A stretch of DNA of 64,000 nucleotides, taken from contig JANQFC010000046.1 of the NCBI GenBank assembly GCA_028278035.1, forward strand, positions 21,118-85,117. The letters run 5' to 3'. This DNA comes from Chlamydiales bacterium. Its GTDB lineage: Bacteria > Chlamydiota > Chlamydiia > Chlamydiales > SM23-39. The position numbers and the translations under genes are program-made. The stretch's first letter is position 1, and the number at the start of each line of letters is the position of its first letter. The notes under the pieces were generated by a model. That model was not told the DNA's origin. It made no database searches and was given only the letters and a program-made list of their open reading frames with translations. This document shows, piece after piece, positions 29,399 through 37,789 of this stretch.

Positions 29399-29689
29399 AT
29401 ATCTTAAAAAATGTTTTAAATTTTTTTAAATAATAATCCGATCTTGATAATAAAAGAGTAATTTCAAGCATATATTTAAATCAAAGTTTAAAAGAGCAAT
29501 AACAATTTAAATATTTTTATGTCTCATCTTTGTTTAAAAATATGACATTTTAACTTAGCTCATATGTAACATTTCAACTTTGCCCTTACAACCTAAAAAA
29601 TACAATTTACTACTAAAATGTTTTTCTTTAAATTCTTTCTTTTAAATTATTTAAGTTTAGTATAAATTAGTGTTTATTAATGAACTGAA
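29399..29689. other. Non-coding stretch with IS-end-like motifs
   Basis: No gene. TGACATTTTAACTTA (29543-29557) and TAACATTTCAACTTT (29567-29581) repeat each other and the 27876 motif. Short repeated motifs of this type occur at ends of IS21-like elements, but no transposase is nearby, so this is at most a relic. Confidence 0.35.
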
Positions 29690-29745
29690 GACTTAAAATC
29701 CCTTGGGCGGTAACGCCAGTGCTGGTTTGAGTCTGGCTTTGAGCA
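29690..29745 (+). repeat. tRNA-Leu 3' remnant, copy 2
   Basis: 56 nt aligned without gaps to tRNA-Leu 25739-25794 (anticodon stem-loop through 3' end), identical at 50 positions. The differences include four C-to-T-type changes in the T arm and acceptor strand that break base pairs, as expected for a decaying copy. The sequence just 5' (GAACTGAAG) is shared with copy 1 and not with the tRNA, consistent with an element-derived flank. Confidence 0.88.
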
Positions 29746-29767
29746 TTTTCTTTTTATCGGAGGATTA

Positions 29768-30124
29768 ATGAAAGATTTAGCTCCAGATATCGTACGCAAA
29801 AGATTAATTATTGAAGGCTATTTTACTAATGTAGTTGATAAATCAATTATTGAAAAATTTTTTAATAGCATTTGCGAAACTCTGAATCTCAGAAAATATG
29901 GTAAACCAATTATCTTTTCTCCTGGTGGAGAAGGAAAAGAAGAAAATCAAGGATATGATGCTTTTGTTCCTTTGATTGATTCAGGGATAAGTTTATATGT
30001 TTGGTCGAATAAAAAGTTTTTCTCTTGCGTTATTTTTACATGTAAAGATTTTGATGAAAAAAAAGCTGTAAATCATACAAAAAAGTTTTTTCAATCTTCT
30101 GAAGTTGAGTTTAATTTATTTTAA
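29768..30124 (+). CDS. S-adenosylmethionine decarboxylase-like (SpeD/SpeH family) protein
   Basis: 118 residues, the length of prokaryotic SpeH. The core aligns by eye: LIDSGISLYVW matches the ISESHxxIHTW site and IFTC the VDVFTC strand. Ser72 (pyruvoyl precursor) and Cys92 keep the 20-residue spacing of S63 and C83 in characterised enzymes, but the catalytic His (H68) is Tyr77 and the residue after the Ser is Gly rather than His. It may therefore be a related pyruvoyl decarboxylase with another substrate, or inactive. No speE lies nearby. TCGGAGG gives a good binding site. It lies 22 bp after att-like copy 2. Confidence 0.65.
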   Translation: MKDLAPDIVRKRLIIEGYFTNVVDKSIIEKFFNSICETLNLRKYGKPIIFSPGGEGKEENQGYDAFVPLIDSGISLYVWSNKKFFSCVIFTCKDFDEKKAVNHTKKFFQSSEVEFNLF

Positions 30125-30191
30125 AAAAATATGAAGTGTTTTAATGAATAATTTCAAAACAAAGACACTATCTAACTTTATTGCAATTAAG

Positions 30192-30737
30192 CTATATTTG
30201 GAGTAGGTTAAAACGGTATTGATCAACTAATGCATAGTAACTTGCTCCATCTTGTAAATCCACTCGATTATTGTTATTGCAACATTGTTGCTTAATAATA
30301 CATGGAAGGCAACAAGAACAAAGAATAGTGAGAGCTATCCATTTTATAATTGCCGTACAAAGATTTATTTGTCTTGCAATTTGAGGTTCTGGTAAGCCAT
30401 TAATACCTTTAGTCATTAAAATAGTTTTCCAAGATGCTCTTTTTAATTTTTTCTCTGCATTAATTAATTGTTGAGCTTGTTGATAGGTTATATGTGCTAT
30501 TCTTCCAGTAGATATATGTTTTAATGCTTTTGGTTTATAAGAATTATTTCTATCAATGTACAAAAAGATTGATTTACATGCAGTGTCTAATTTTTCTGTA
30601 AATTCTAACGTAGACATATATAAATCGGCTTGCTCGTTTGTTAAAGGGATATATATATTATTGGTGACAACAAGAGGACGTCTTTCATCTTCCAAAAGCT
30701 GAGAAGCTCCATAACCTGCTAAAAATGGAATCGCCAT
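30192..30737 (-). CDS. Hypothetical protein with cysteine-rich hydrophobic segment
   Basis: 181 residues. The N-terminal part is soluble and helical; residues 128-150 are hydrophobic with clustered cysteines (LCSCCLPCIIKQQCC), possibly a membrane-associated or palmitoylatable patch. No family recognised. Upstream is only a weak AAAGAAAG. It is the only minus-strand gene within the island segments, converging on the SpeD-like gene. Confidence 0.5.
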   Translation of the reverse strand: MAIPFLAGYGASQLLEDERRPLVVTNNIYIPLTNEQADLYMSTLEFTEKLDTACKSIFLYIDRNNSYKPKALKHISTGRIAHITYQQAQQLINAEKKLKRASWKTILMTKGINGLPEPQIARQINLCTAIIKWIALTILCSCCLPCIIKQQCCNNNNRVDLQDGASYYALVDQYRFNLLQI

Positions 30738-30824
30738 TTTTTCTTTCTTTTTAAATTTTAATAAAAATTTTTAATCTCAATACATTTTAAGTCAAATTAA
30801 ATTTAAGAATTTAATAAAAAATAA

Positions 30825-30879
30825 GACTTAAAATTCCTTGGAGGAAACCCCGTGCCTGGTTCGAGTCCGGCTTCGAGCA
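30825..30879 (+). repeat. tRNA-Leu 3' remnant, copy 3
   Basis: 55 nt aligning to tRNA-Leu from the anticodon loop to the 3' end, with small indels in the variable arm but the T arm GGTTCGAGTCCGG intact and two changes just after it. It is followed by TTTTCTTTT and TAAATACTTA, which also follow copy 1. A short open frame overlaps it but is not protein-like. Confidence 0.83.
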
Positions 30880-31090
30880 TTTTCTTTTCTAAATACTTAT
30901 ATCATTAACATCAATCTTTTTAGGTTTAAGAAATTTTCAAATGGAACACTCTTTAATAAAAAATTATTAAAAATAAAGACAATGAAATTGCCAATTGCAG
31001 TTGATTTCTCTTTTTTTATATGACAATTAGAGACTGTTGCATAACTAAGCCTGGTGATGTAAAATATTTCTTTATTAAATAATAATTGGA
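30880..31090. other. Spacer before the YhcG-like gene
   Basis: AT-rich spacer, no gene or structured element seen. Its first 30 bp resemble the sequence after att-like copy 1, which suggests the elements that created the copies were related. Confidence 0.4.
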
Positions 31091-32155
31091 ATGAAAATGA
31101 TTGAAAAATTAGAAAAAAAAGTAATAGAGAATAAAAAAAGCATCATTCCTGCTGGATATAATGATTTATTAAATAATTTGAAAAAGAAAGTAAAAGCTTC
31201 TCAATTAAAAGCTGCAATAAAAGTAAATCAAGAATTACTTAATTTGTATTGGGAAATTGGCAATACAATGCTAGAAAAACAAATAAAAGAAGGTTGGGGA
31301 TCTAAAATATCAGAAAAATTGTCTTATGATTTAAAAAAAGAATTCACAGATATTCAAGGATTTTCGGCTAGAAATTTAAGATTTATGATCCAATTTGCTA
31401 AAGAATATCCAAATATTGAAATTAGGAAACAGCTTGTTTCCCAAATTCCATGGGGACATAATATTATTCTTATGCAGAGAGTTAAAAATAAAGAAGAAAG
31501 ACTTTGGTATATACGAGAAACAATAAAAAATGGTTGGAGTAGAAGTATACTTGAAACATGGATAGATTCTAATCTTTATAAAAGAAGCGGACAAGCAATC
31601 ACTAATTTTGAATCTACCTTGCCTTTAGCGCAATCAGATTTAGCAAATCAAACATTAAAAGATCCATATTGTTTCGATTTTCTAACTTTAAGGGAAAAAC
31701 ATGATGAAAAAGAATTAGAAGAAGGTCTTCTTAAGCATACTCAAAAATTCTTATTAGAATTAGGAGCAGGGTTTGCTTTTATTGGAAGTCAATATAAACT
31801 TTCAGTAAGTAATAAAGACTTTTATATTGATCTATTATTTTATCATTTAAAACTTAGAAGTTATGTTGTTGTAGAATTAAAAGCTAAAGAATTTTCACCA
31901 AGAGATATAGGACAAATGAATTTTTATTTATCTGCAATAGATGATTTGCTTAAACAACCAGGAGAGAATCCAACAATTGGATTACTTTTATGTAAAACAA
32001 AAAATAAAGTAATTGCTGAATATACCTTAAGAGATGTAAATAAACCTATTGGCGTTTCAGAATACACAACTAAAATAATAGAATCACTCCCTGAAAATCT
32101 AAAGAGCTCACTTCCTTCTATTGCAGAGTTAGAGAAAGAACTTTCTGAAAAATAA
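31091..32155 (+). CDS. YhcG/DUF1016-type PDDEXK nuclease-domain protein
   Basis: 354 residues. The N-terminal helical domain (residues 35-170) has the family pattern NLYWEIGNTMLEKQ, GWGSKISEKLSYDLKKEF, GFSARNLRFM and QIPWGHNIILM. The C-terminal domain (200-330) has the PD-(D/E)XK core: FYIDLLFYHLKLRSYVVVELK with Asp and E-x-K, then GQMNFYLSAIDD. YhcG-like proteins are widespread in islands and linked to DNA recombination or defence, but roles are not settled. A second ATG at 31097 is equally possible. Confidence 0.88.
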   Translation: MKMIEKLEKKVIENKKSIIPAGYNDLLNNLKKKVKASQLKAAIKVNQELLNLYWEIGNTMLEKQIKEGWGSKISEKLSYDLKKEFTDIQGFSARNLRFMIQFAKEYPNIEIRKQLVSQIPWGHNIILMQRVKNKEERLWYIRETIKNGWSRSILETWIDSNLYKRSGQAITNFESTLPLAQSDLANQTLKDPYCFDFLTLREKHDEKELEEGLLKHTQKFLLELGAGFAFIGSQYKLSVSNKDFYIDLLFYHLKLRSYVVVELKAKEFSPRDIGQMNFYLSAIDDLLKQPGENPTIGLLLCKTKNKVIAEYTLRDVNKPIGVSEYTTKIIESLPENLKSSLPSIAELEKELSEK

Positions 32156-32309
32156 TTATCAAAAATATTTAAATGTTATCTAAGTTATTGCAAAAAAGTA
32201 ACTGTTTTTTCAAAACAATTGTATTTATTTATTCCTTGTATTGATAATTTCTTTACAAAATTCAACAAAAGTCTTATCAATTTTTTCTAATAAATTTTTT
32301 AAGACTTCT

Positions 32310-33896
32310 ATGTTAAAAAAGCTTCTAATTTTAATCTTACTCTCTACCACTTTATATGCTACAGATAGAGCTATTACTAATGACCCAAATAGAAATCTCT
32401 CTAAAAACCAAGAGATATTTAAATACGATCCAAATGGCAACCTAATATATAAAAGAGATCATGATGGAGAAGTATATTATACATACGATTCACTAGATAG
32501 ATTAATATCTATTATCAAACCAAATGAATACGTATTAGAATATGAATATGATCCGTTAAATAGAAGAATATCTAAAAAATATCATTCTTATCATGAATAT
32601 ATGTTTTCTAATGAATGGATAGATGAATATGAAGAAACATATCTCTACGATGATCAAAATGAAATAGCATCTTTAGATGAAAACGGTAATATTAAAGAAT
32701 TAAGGGTATTAGGAGATGCTGACCAGGCAGAAATAGGCTCAAGTATTGCTATAGAGATAAAAGATCAAATATATATACCTATACATGATATTCAAGGTAA
32801 TGTTTCTTGTTTAGTATCAAAAGATACTAACAAGATAGTTGAATATTATAGGTATTCAGCATTTGGAGAAGAAAAGATATTTGACGAAAAGGGGAGAGAA
32901 TATCCCTCTTCTCAAATAGATAATTTTTGGAGGTTTTCATCTAAAAGAACAGATGAGTCAAAATTAGTATATTTTGGAAGAAGGTATTATGATCCTGAGC
33001 ATGGCAGATGGATAACTGCAGATCCCGAAGGTTTTGTAGATGGGCTTAATTTATATGCTTTTGTATTGAATGATCCTTTGACTCATATGGATTTATATGG
33101 GTTGTTTCTTGTGCCTCCAATTATGTTGGATCAATCAAATTTCAAGGCAGACTATGTTTCTGAATATTCATTTCCGAAATATAATAATAGTTTTGATTTT
33201 AAATCTTTTATACAAAAAGATCATTCTAAAACATTAGGATTTGTCAGAAATTTTATAAAATCAGAAATATCTCAGATGATATTTCATGATGATCCGGTAA
33301 GAAGAATAGAAATAAATAATAATAATTTTTCAGATGGAAGACATATAACAGCAGTATTTGGAATTAGAACAAATAGTAATGAAGGAATAAATTATGCTAA
33401 TTTGATATCTAATTATGCAGGAGGGCATAATGTTCATTTATTACATAATGAAACAAGGGGTATTATTTGGGATGCTGTAAGAGCTGCATATGAGCTTTTC
33501 TTGCACGGACAGACTCAAGCTGTTAAAGATCAAAGAGCTTCTTGGGAACAGTGTTTAAGAAATCCAAAAAGCAGTGTATTACACGTAACTCAAAGTGAAG
33601 GAGCTATTGTTTCTAGAAATGCTTTAGAAAGCATGCCAGAGAATTTAAGGTCTAGGATTAATGTTGTAGCTATTGCTCCTGGAGGTTATATTGATGAAAA
33701 TTTATGTAATAATAGAACTCATTATACAAGTAGAAGGGATTTTGTGCCTTTATTAGATATATTAGGGCGTTGGAAAAATCGTAGTAGCACTATAAAATTA
33801 AAACCACATCCAAATGCAAATTTACTTGATCATAATTTTAATAGCCCTACTTATAAGTTTTTTTTAAAAAATGATATAAATGACTATGTGAGATAA
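32310..33896 (+). CDS. Secreted RHS-core protein with C-terminal DUF687-like hydrolase domain
   Basis: 528 residues from ATG 32310; the first 17 residues are a signal peptide ending LYA. YD-type repeats (YDPNGNLIYKRD, YDPLNRRISKKY) lead to an RHS core at residues 226-265 (YYDPEHGRWITADPEGF). The remaining 250 residues resemble the chlamydial DUF687 family: HVTQSEGA with Ser429, SRRDFVP with Asp477 and LDHNFNSPTY with His508, a plausible alpha/beta-hydrolase triad. The shell is short compared with whole RHS proteins, so this may be a clipped 3' cassette. The next gene is a lipoprotein 11 bp away. Confidence 0.78.
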   Translation: MLKKLLILILLSTTLYATDRAITNDPNRNLSKNQEIFKYDPNGNLIYKRDHDGEVYYTYDSLDRLISIIKPNEYVLEYEYDPLNRRISKKYHSYHEYMFSNEWIDEYEETYLYDDQNEIASLDENGNIKELRVLGDADQAEIGSSIAIEIKDQIYIPIHDIQGNVSCLVSKDTNKIVEYYRYSAFGEEKIFDEKGREYPSSQIDNFWRFSSKRTDESKLVYFGRRYYDPEHGRWITADPEGFVDGLNLYAFVLNDPLTHMDLYGLFLVPPIMLDQSNFKADYVSEYSFPKYNNSFDFKSFIQKDHSKTLGFVRNFIKSEISQMIFHDDPVRRIEINNNNFSDGRHITAVFGIRTNSNEGINYANLISNYAGGHNVHLLHNETRGIIWDAVRAAYELFLHGQTQAVKDQRASWEQCLRNPKSSVLHVTQSEGAIVSRNALESMPENLRSRINVVAIAPGGYIDENLCNNRTHYTSRRDFVPLLDILGRWKNRSSTIKLKPHPNANLLDHNFNSPTYKFFLKNDINDYVR

Positions 33897-33907
33897 GAGG
33901 GATAATA

Positions 33908-34414
33908 GTGAGATGTATTAATTTATTTTTTATATTAATTTTTTGCGTTTTCAGTAGTTGTTCTAAAACAGACTATGAGAAAAAACGAGATTTAGAAAAT
34001 AAAATTATTAAAAAAACGTGGAATCAACTTTATCAAGAAAAAAAATTACAACCTGTTGGTGAAGGAAAAAGTATAACTCCTGGAAAAGAATTTCTTAGAT
34101 TAATTTTTCAATATTTTAAACCCTTAACAATAGATGAAGCGAGAGAATTGGTTGTATATGCAGCTGAAACTTTTTTACATAATTTGAATTCAAATAAAAA
34201 ACTTAATGAATTAATAGATAAACCATATCCAATGAATTGGATTTTGGTAGATATTTTTATTTTCAATTCTGATCATTCACATATTCCTCCTACAGGAATT
34301 AGTATTGTTAAATTTAAAAGAGATAAAATTGAATATATCACTGATGATTTAAAAAATTATGAAGTAATTTACGAAGAAACATATCAAGAAGCTTTGGAAA
34401 AATTGAATAATTAA
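33908..34414 (+). CDS. Putative lipoprotein, possible partner of the RHS-DUF687 protein
   Basis: 168 residues from GTG with AGAGGG 8 bp upstream. A hydrophobic signal sequence ends in lipobox FSSC, Cys18. The mature part is charged and mixed helix/strand; no domain recognised. Its tight placement directly after the RHS gene is the usual position of an immunity or partner protein; that role is inference. Confidence 0.6.
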   Translation: MRCINLFFILIFCVFSSCSKTDYEKKRDLENKIIKKTWNQLYQEKKLQPVGEGKSITPGKEFLRLIFQYFKPLTIDEARELVVYAAETFLHNLNSNKKLNELIDKPYPMNWILVDIFIFNSDHSHIPPTGISIVKFKRDKIEYITDDLKNYEVIYEETYQEALEKLNN

Positions 34415-34530
34415 TTATATTTTAGCTTAAAATTTAATCTAAATCAATGCTTTTTTAGCTTAAAATTTGATCTAATTATTATAAACATTTAAATATTAAA
34501 TATTTATATAGTAATTTTTTATAAACTAAA

Positions 34531-34584
34531 AACTTAAAATCCTGGGGTAATAACGTTCCATGCTGGTTTGCATCCGGTTCCAAG
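34531..34584 (+). repeat. tRNA-Leu 3' remnant, copy 4 (most diverged)
   Basis: AACTTAAAATCC, a degenerate variable arm, then TGCTGGTTTGCATCCGGTTC resemble the tRNA-Leu 3' half, with more differences than the other copies and a broken acceptor end. The preceding TAAACTAAA resembles the GAACTGAAG flank of copies 1 and 2. Confidence 0.7.
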
Positions 34585-34598
34585 TTTTTCCAAACCGC

Positions 34599-34647
34599 GA
34601 GAGAACTAGCCTTTTTGTAAAAAAGGCTTTATTGCCTCTCTTTTTTT
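34599..34647 (+). terminator. Rho-independent terminator
   Basis: GAGAG (34599-34603) pairs with CTCTC (34636-34640) around an inner stem AGCCTTTTT/AAAAAGGCT, followed by seven T. It terminates plus-strand transcription from the island. Confidence 0.75.
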
Positions 34648-34737
34648 ATAATATGTTTAATAATTCCATATTTTTTCAGTTCGAAAAACACAGTGATTGG
34701 CTTTGATCATAATAGGGGGTTATAATTCTACTATAAT

Positions 34738-35763
34738 TTAAATCCATTGTTTGGATAATTGCAATAGAATAGATAAGCTACTTTTAGCTGCATAAATATG
34801 AGTCCAGTTTATTTCAGCACTATGATCCAATAATGTTGTAATTGTATTAGTAGCACCCTTTTTAACAGCCCAATAAAGGGGAGTTAAACTGCAATTATCT
34901 CGAGGATTTATAAAAGCTCCTCTAGCCAATAATAAGGCTGCTGTTTTATATTGATCAAATACGGCGGCAACATGCAGAGGTCTCCAATTTTCGTTATTTT
35001 GGGCATCTATATCGGCGCCTTTAGCCAATAGAAGTTTGGTTAAGGTGATGTTGCCTCTTTTAGCAGCCCAGTGCAAAGGTGTTAGACCACACTCATCTCG
35101 AGAATTTACAGAAGCACCTTTGTCCAATAAAAAGGCTGCTATTTCATTTTGACCAAATATGATAGCAATATGTAGTGGTGTAAATCCTTTTTTATCGATT
35201 AAATCGATCTCTGTTCTTTCATTTAATAAGAGCTTAGCTATTTTTATTCTTCCTAATTTGGCTGCTACATGCATAGGAGTCCAATTCATTTTATTTTTAG
35301 CATTAATTTCGGCTCCTTTTATCAATAATAATCTAAATATGTCATATCTGTTAAACTCAGCAGCTAGATGTAATGGTGTCCAGCCAGCTTTGCTTACTGC
35401 ATTAATGTCTGCGCCAATTTTTAATAATAGGTTTACCATGTCTAAATCATTATTTTGCACAGCAAAATGTAGTAATGTACAATTAGCCTTGTTTTTAGCT
35501 GTTATGGCTTCTTGTTTATTACGAATTAATTGCCATTTAACAATATCCCATTCTTGTTTTTCAACAGCAGTTATCGTGGGATTTTCTGTCATTTGACAGC
35601 TTATAAATGTTTGTACCTGGGATAAACTTAATTCGTCCAATGAGTGATTAATTAATAAATGAGCAATACTTGATATTTTCATACTTGCAGTGTTTGTTGT
35701 AGAAGGTGGCATAACTATAGCAGATACTGCAAAAGTAGATAGTTTACATATTCTGTCTATCAT
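34738..35763 (-). CDS. Ankyrin-repeat protein
   Basis: 341 residues with seven consecutive ankyrin repeats from about residue 93 to 325, each of about 33 residues with the TPLHxAA and LLLxxGAxIN pattern. The N-terminal 90 residues are helical with no signal peptide. In intracellular bacteria ankyrin proteins are frequent secreted effectors binding host proteins; that is inference here. No clear binding site. It lies just outside the tRNA-Leu array on the opposite strand. Confidence 0.88.
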   Translation of the reverse strand: MIDRICKLSTFAVSAIVMPPSTTNTASMKISSIAHLLINHSLDELSLSQVQTFISCQMTENPTITAVEKQEWDIVKWQLIRNKQEAITAKNKANCTLLHFAVQNNDLDMVNLLLKIGADINAVSKAGWTPLHLAAEFNRYDIFRLLLIKGAEINAKNKMNWTPMHVAAKLGRIKIAKLLLNERTEIDLIDKKGFTPLHIAIIFGQNEIAAFLLDKGASVNSRDECGLTPLHWAAKRGNITLTKLLLAKGADIDAQNNENWRPLHVAAVFDQYKTAALLLARGAFINPRDNCSLTPLYWAVKKGATNTITTLLDHSAEINWTHIYAAKSSLSILLQLSKQWI

Positions 35764-35837
35764 AAAATAATTTTGTTATGAGTAACATTTTAAAAGTCAG
35801 TAAATATATATTTTTTTAATAATAAATTATAGGCTAA

Positions 35838-36445
35838 TTATTTTTTTTTATGGCTTTTTCCAAACCTATAACCCAAGCCGAGACCAATATTCCAAGTATC
35901 CAGGTTGGATCTTGATCGTGCTACAGCATTATTGTTGGTATCGTTAAATTTTGCTTTTAATATGGAATAGTTAGTAAACAGATCTATGAAAAAGTTGTTT
36001 TGGAAATTAAATAAAACACCTACTTTAACAATGCCACCTACAGTCCATTTTTTACTTTCAGGTATTACATAATTAGATTTATCTTTAAATTTAACATAAG
36101 ATGGTAAAACACCTGCACCAAGATATAGATCCATGAAGTTAATAGGATACATATATTTTAATCCGACCCCTACAGGAACTAACGTAACTTTAGTTGAATC
36201 ACGTAAGCCTATAGATTTTCCACTGTCATGGTAATAGTGCGAACTTCCCCATAAGTATATAGGACGATATAATTGAACAGTTAGTTCGCCTCCTCCAAAA
36301 ACATTTCCGTTTCCATAGATATCACGAAATTTTTTAGATGTGGGAAAGAAATAGCCTGCTTGTCCTTCAATTAAAACGTCAGCAGCTTGCAGGTGGGCTA
36401 TAAATAACAAAACAAAAAAATAACCGAAAAGAATTTTTTATTCAT
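35838..36445 (-). pseudogene. Outer-membrane beta-barrel protein with a frameshifted start (poly-A tract)
   Basis: The main frame (36410-35838) encodes about 190 residues of an OmpW/OmpA-like barrel: alternating strands, glycine-rich turns and a C-terminal LGLGYRFGKSH. It has no good start codon; the nearest are TTG 36410 or rarer codons. ATG 36445 begins MNKKFF but is one base out of frame. Adding one A to the run of six A (36434-36439, read on the minus strand) would give MNKKILFGYFFVLLFIAHLQA, a convincing signal peptide in the barrel frame. So the gene is off by one base: decay, phase variation, or an assembly error. Confidence 0.65.
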
Positions 36446-36531
36446 ATATTTTCTAGGGTAATTTTTTATTGATGTTTTAATAAAAAAAAATATATACATT
36501 TTAGCAATTTTTTTTTAAGAGAGGGGATTTT

Positions 36532-37734
36532 ATGAGATGTATATTATTATTTTTGTTGCTAAGTATTGCTACAATTTTGCGAGCAGAGCAAGCTTATGTT
36601 GTTAATTTTAGTGAGGGTAATGTTTCTATTGTTAATACTTCTACTGAAGCTGTAACAGATACTGTTTCTGTAGGTACTCAGCCTTATGCAATCGCTTTTA
36701 CATCTGATGGAAAAAAGGCGTATGTCGCTAATTTTGGTTCAAATACCGTCTCTGTTATTGATGTTGCTTCTAAAACTGAGACTAATACTATTTCTGTCGG
36801 GACAGAGCCTCGCGATGTGGCTATTTCTATTGATGGAACCAAAGCTTATGTTGTTAATAATGGTTCAGGTAATGTATCTATTATTGATGTATCTACTGAG
36901 TTGGTAACAAACACTCTTTCTGTAGGTTCTAAGCCTATTTCAATAGCATTTTCTCCTGATGGAACTAAGGCTTATGTTGCTAATAGTGACTCAAGTGATG
37001 TTTCTGTGATAACAGTTGCTCCTGAGTGGATTTCAAATACTATTCCGGTAGCTATCGGTACCGGAGCACTTGCGTTTACTCCTGATGGAAGTAAAGCATA
37101 TGTTGCTGACATAACTGGTACTAGGGTTTCTATTATCTCTACAGCTTCTGAATCAGTGACAAATACGGTAATTGTCGGTGGTAACCCTTATGATGTGGCT
37201 TTTACATCTGATGGAAGTAAAGCTTATGTTTCTTGTGGTGCGGTGAATAGTGTTTACATTATTGCCACTGATTCTGAGACAGTATCAAATACTATTTCAG
37301 TAAACAGTGCACCTTATGGGCTAGCTTTTACATCTGATGGCAATGAAGTTTACGTTACTAATTTTAGTTCGGATAATGTTTCTGTTATTTCTGTCGTTTC
37401 TGAGACTGTAACAAGTACTATTGATGTAGGAACAGGTCCTATAGCTGTGGCATTTACTTCTTTTACTGCAGATGTAAGTGGAAGCTGTGCCAGCAATATA
37501 TTTTTATCACAAAAAGACCTTTATAATACAATTGCTTGGGCGGCTGAATCTGAAGCTGTATCATATAGAGTATATAGAGATGCCGGTCTTTCCATTCGTG
37601 CAGGAGAAACGACCAGTACTCAATTTCAAGATCATAATAGAAGATCTGGTGTATCTTATCAGTATTATATTGTATCGGTGAACAATGTAGGGAATGAAAC
37701 ACTTATCGGGCAAACGACTGTAGTCTGTCCATAA
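36532..37734 (+). CDS. Secreted seven-bladed YVTN beta-propeller protein with C-terminal Fn3-like domain
   Basis: 400 residues. A signal peptide of about 18 residues (ending RAE) precedes seven repeats of about 42 residues carrying AYVxN and TSDGxKAYV, the YVTN propeller typical of surface and S-layer-like proteins. Residues 315-400 look like a fibronectin-type III domain (VSYRVYRDAG ... YQYYIVSVNNVG). GAGAGGGG lies 7 bp before the ATG, and TTGATG(36469)/TATATA(36491) could be a promoter. The repeats are similar to each other in sequence, a substrate for recombination. Role likely adhesion or surface display, by family only. Confidence 0.82.
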   Translation: MRCILLFLLLSIATILRAEQAYVVNFSEGNVSIVNTSTEAVTDTVSVGTQPYAIAFTSDGKKAYVANFGSNTVSVIDVASKTETNTISVGTEPRDVAISIDGTKAYVVNNGSGNVSIIDVSTELVTNTLSVGSKPISIAFSPDGTKAYVANSDSSDVSVITVAPEWISNTIPVAIGTGALAFTPDGSKAYVADITGTRVSIISTASESVTNTVIVGGNPYDVAFTSDGSKAYVSCGAVNSVYIIATDSETVSNTISVNSAPYGLAFTSDGNEVYVTNFSSDNVSVISVVSETVTSTIDVGTGPIAVAFTSFTADVSGSCASNIFLSQKDLYNTIAWAAESEAVSYRVYRDAGLSIRAGETTSTQFQDHNRRSGVSYQYYIVSVNNVGNETLIGQTTVVCP

Positions 37735-37789
37735 AAAACTTATTGTTAACCATAAATTTTTTTTTTAATTTTAGTAAGTACTTTATTTT

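Larger units (their letters stand above)
34415..34737. other. Island right end with copy 4 and a terminator
   Basis: No gene. Contains the weakest tRNA-Leu remnant (34531-34584) and, right after it, a strong hairpin terminator. Beyond 34650 lies AT-rich DNA to the ankyrin gene. It is the last place I can detect tRNA-Leu sequence, so I take it as the right edge of the array. Confidence 0.5.

Noticed and set aside
30838..31023. A 61-codon plus-strand open frame
   Set aside because: It overlaps the tRNA-Leu remnant copy 3 and its spacer, has no binding site, and its composition is unlike a protein.
25709..34584. tRNA-Leu copies as extra functional tRNA genes
   Set aside because: Each lacks the 5' half (acceptor 5' strand and D arm), so none can fold as a tRNA.
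36603..37450. CRISPR array or DNA satellite from the regular repeats
   Set aside because: The repeats are 126-bp coding units of a YVTN propeller with drifting third positions, inside one intact frame.
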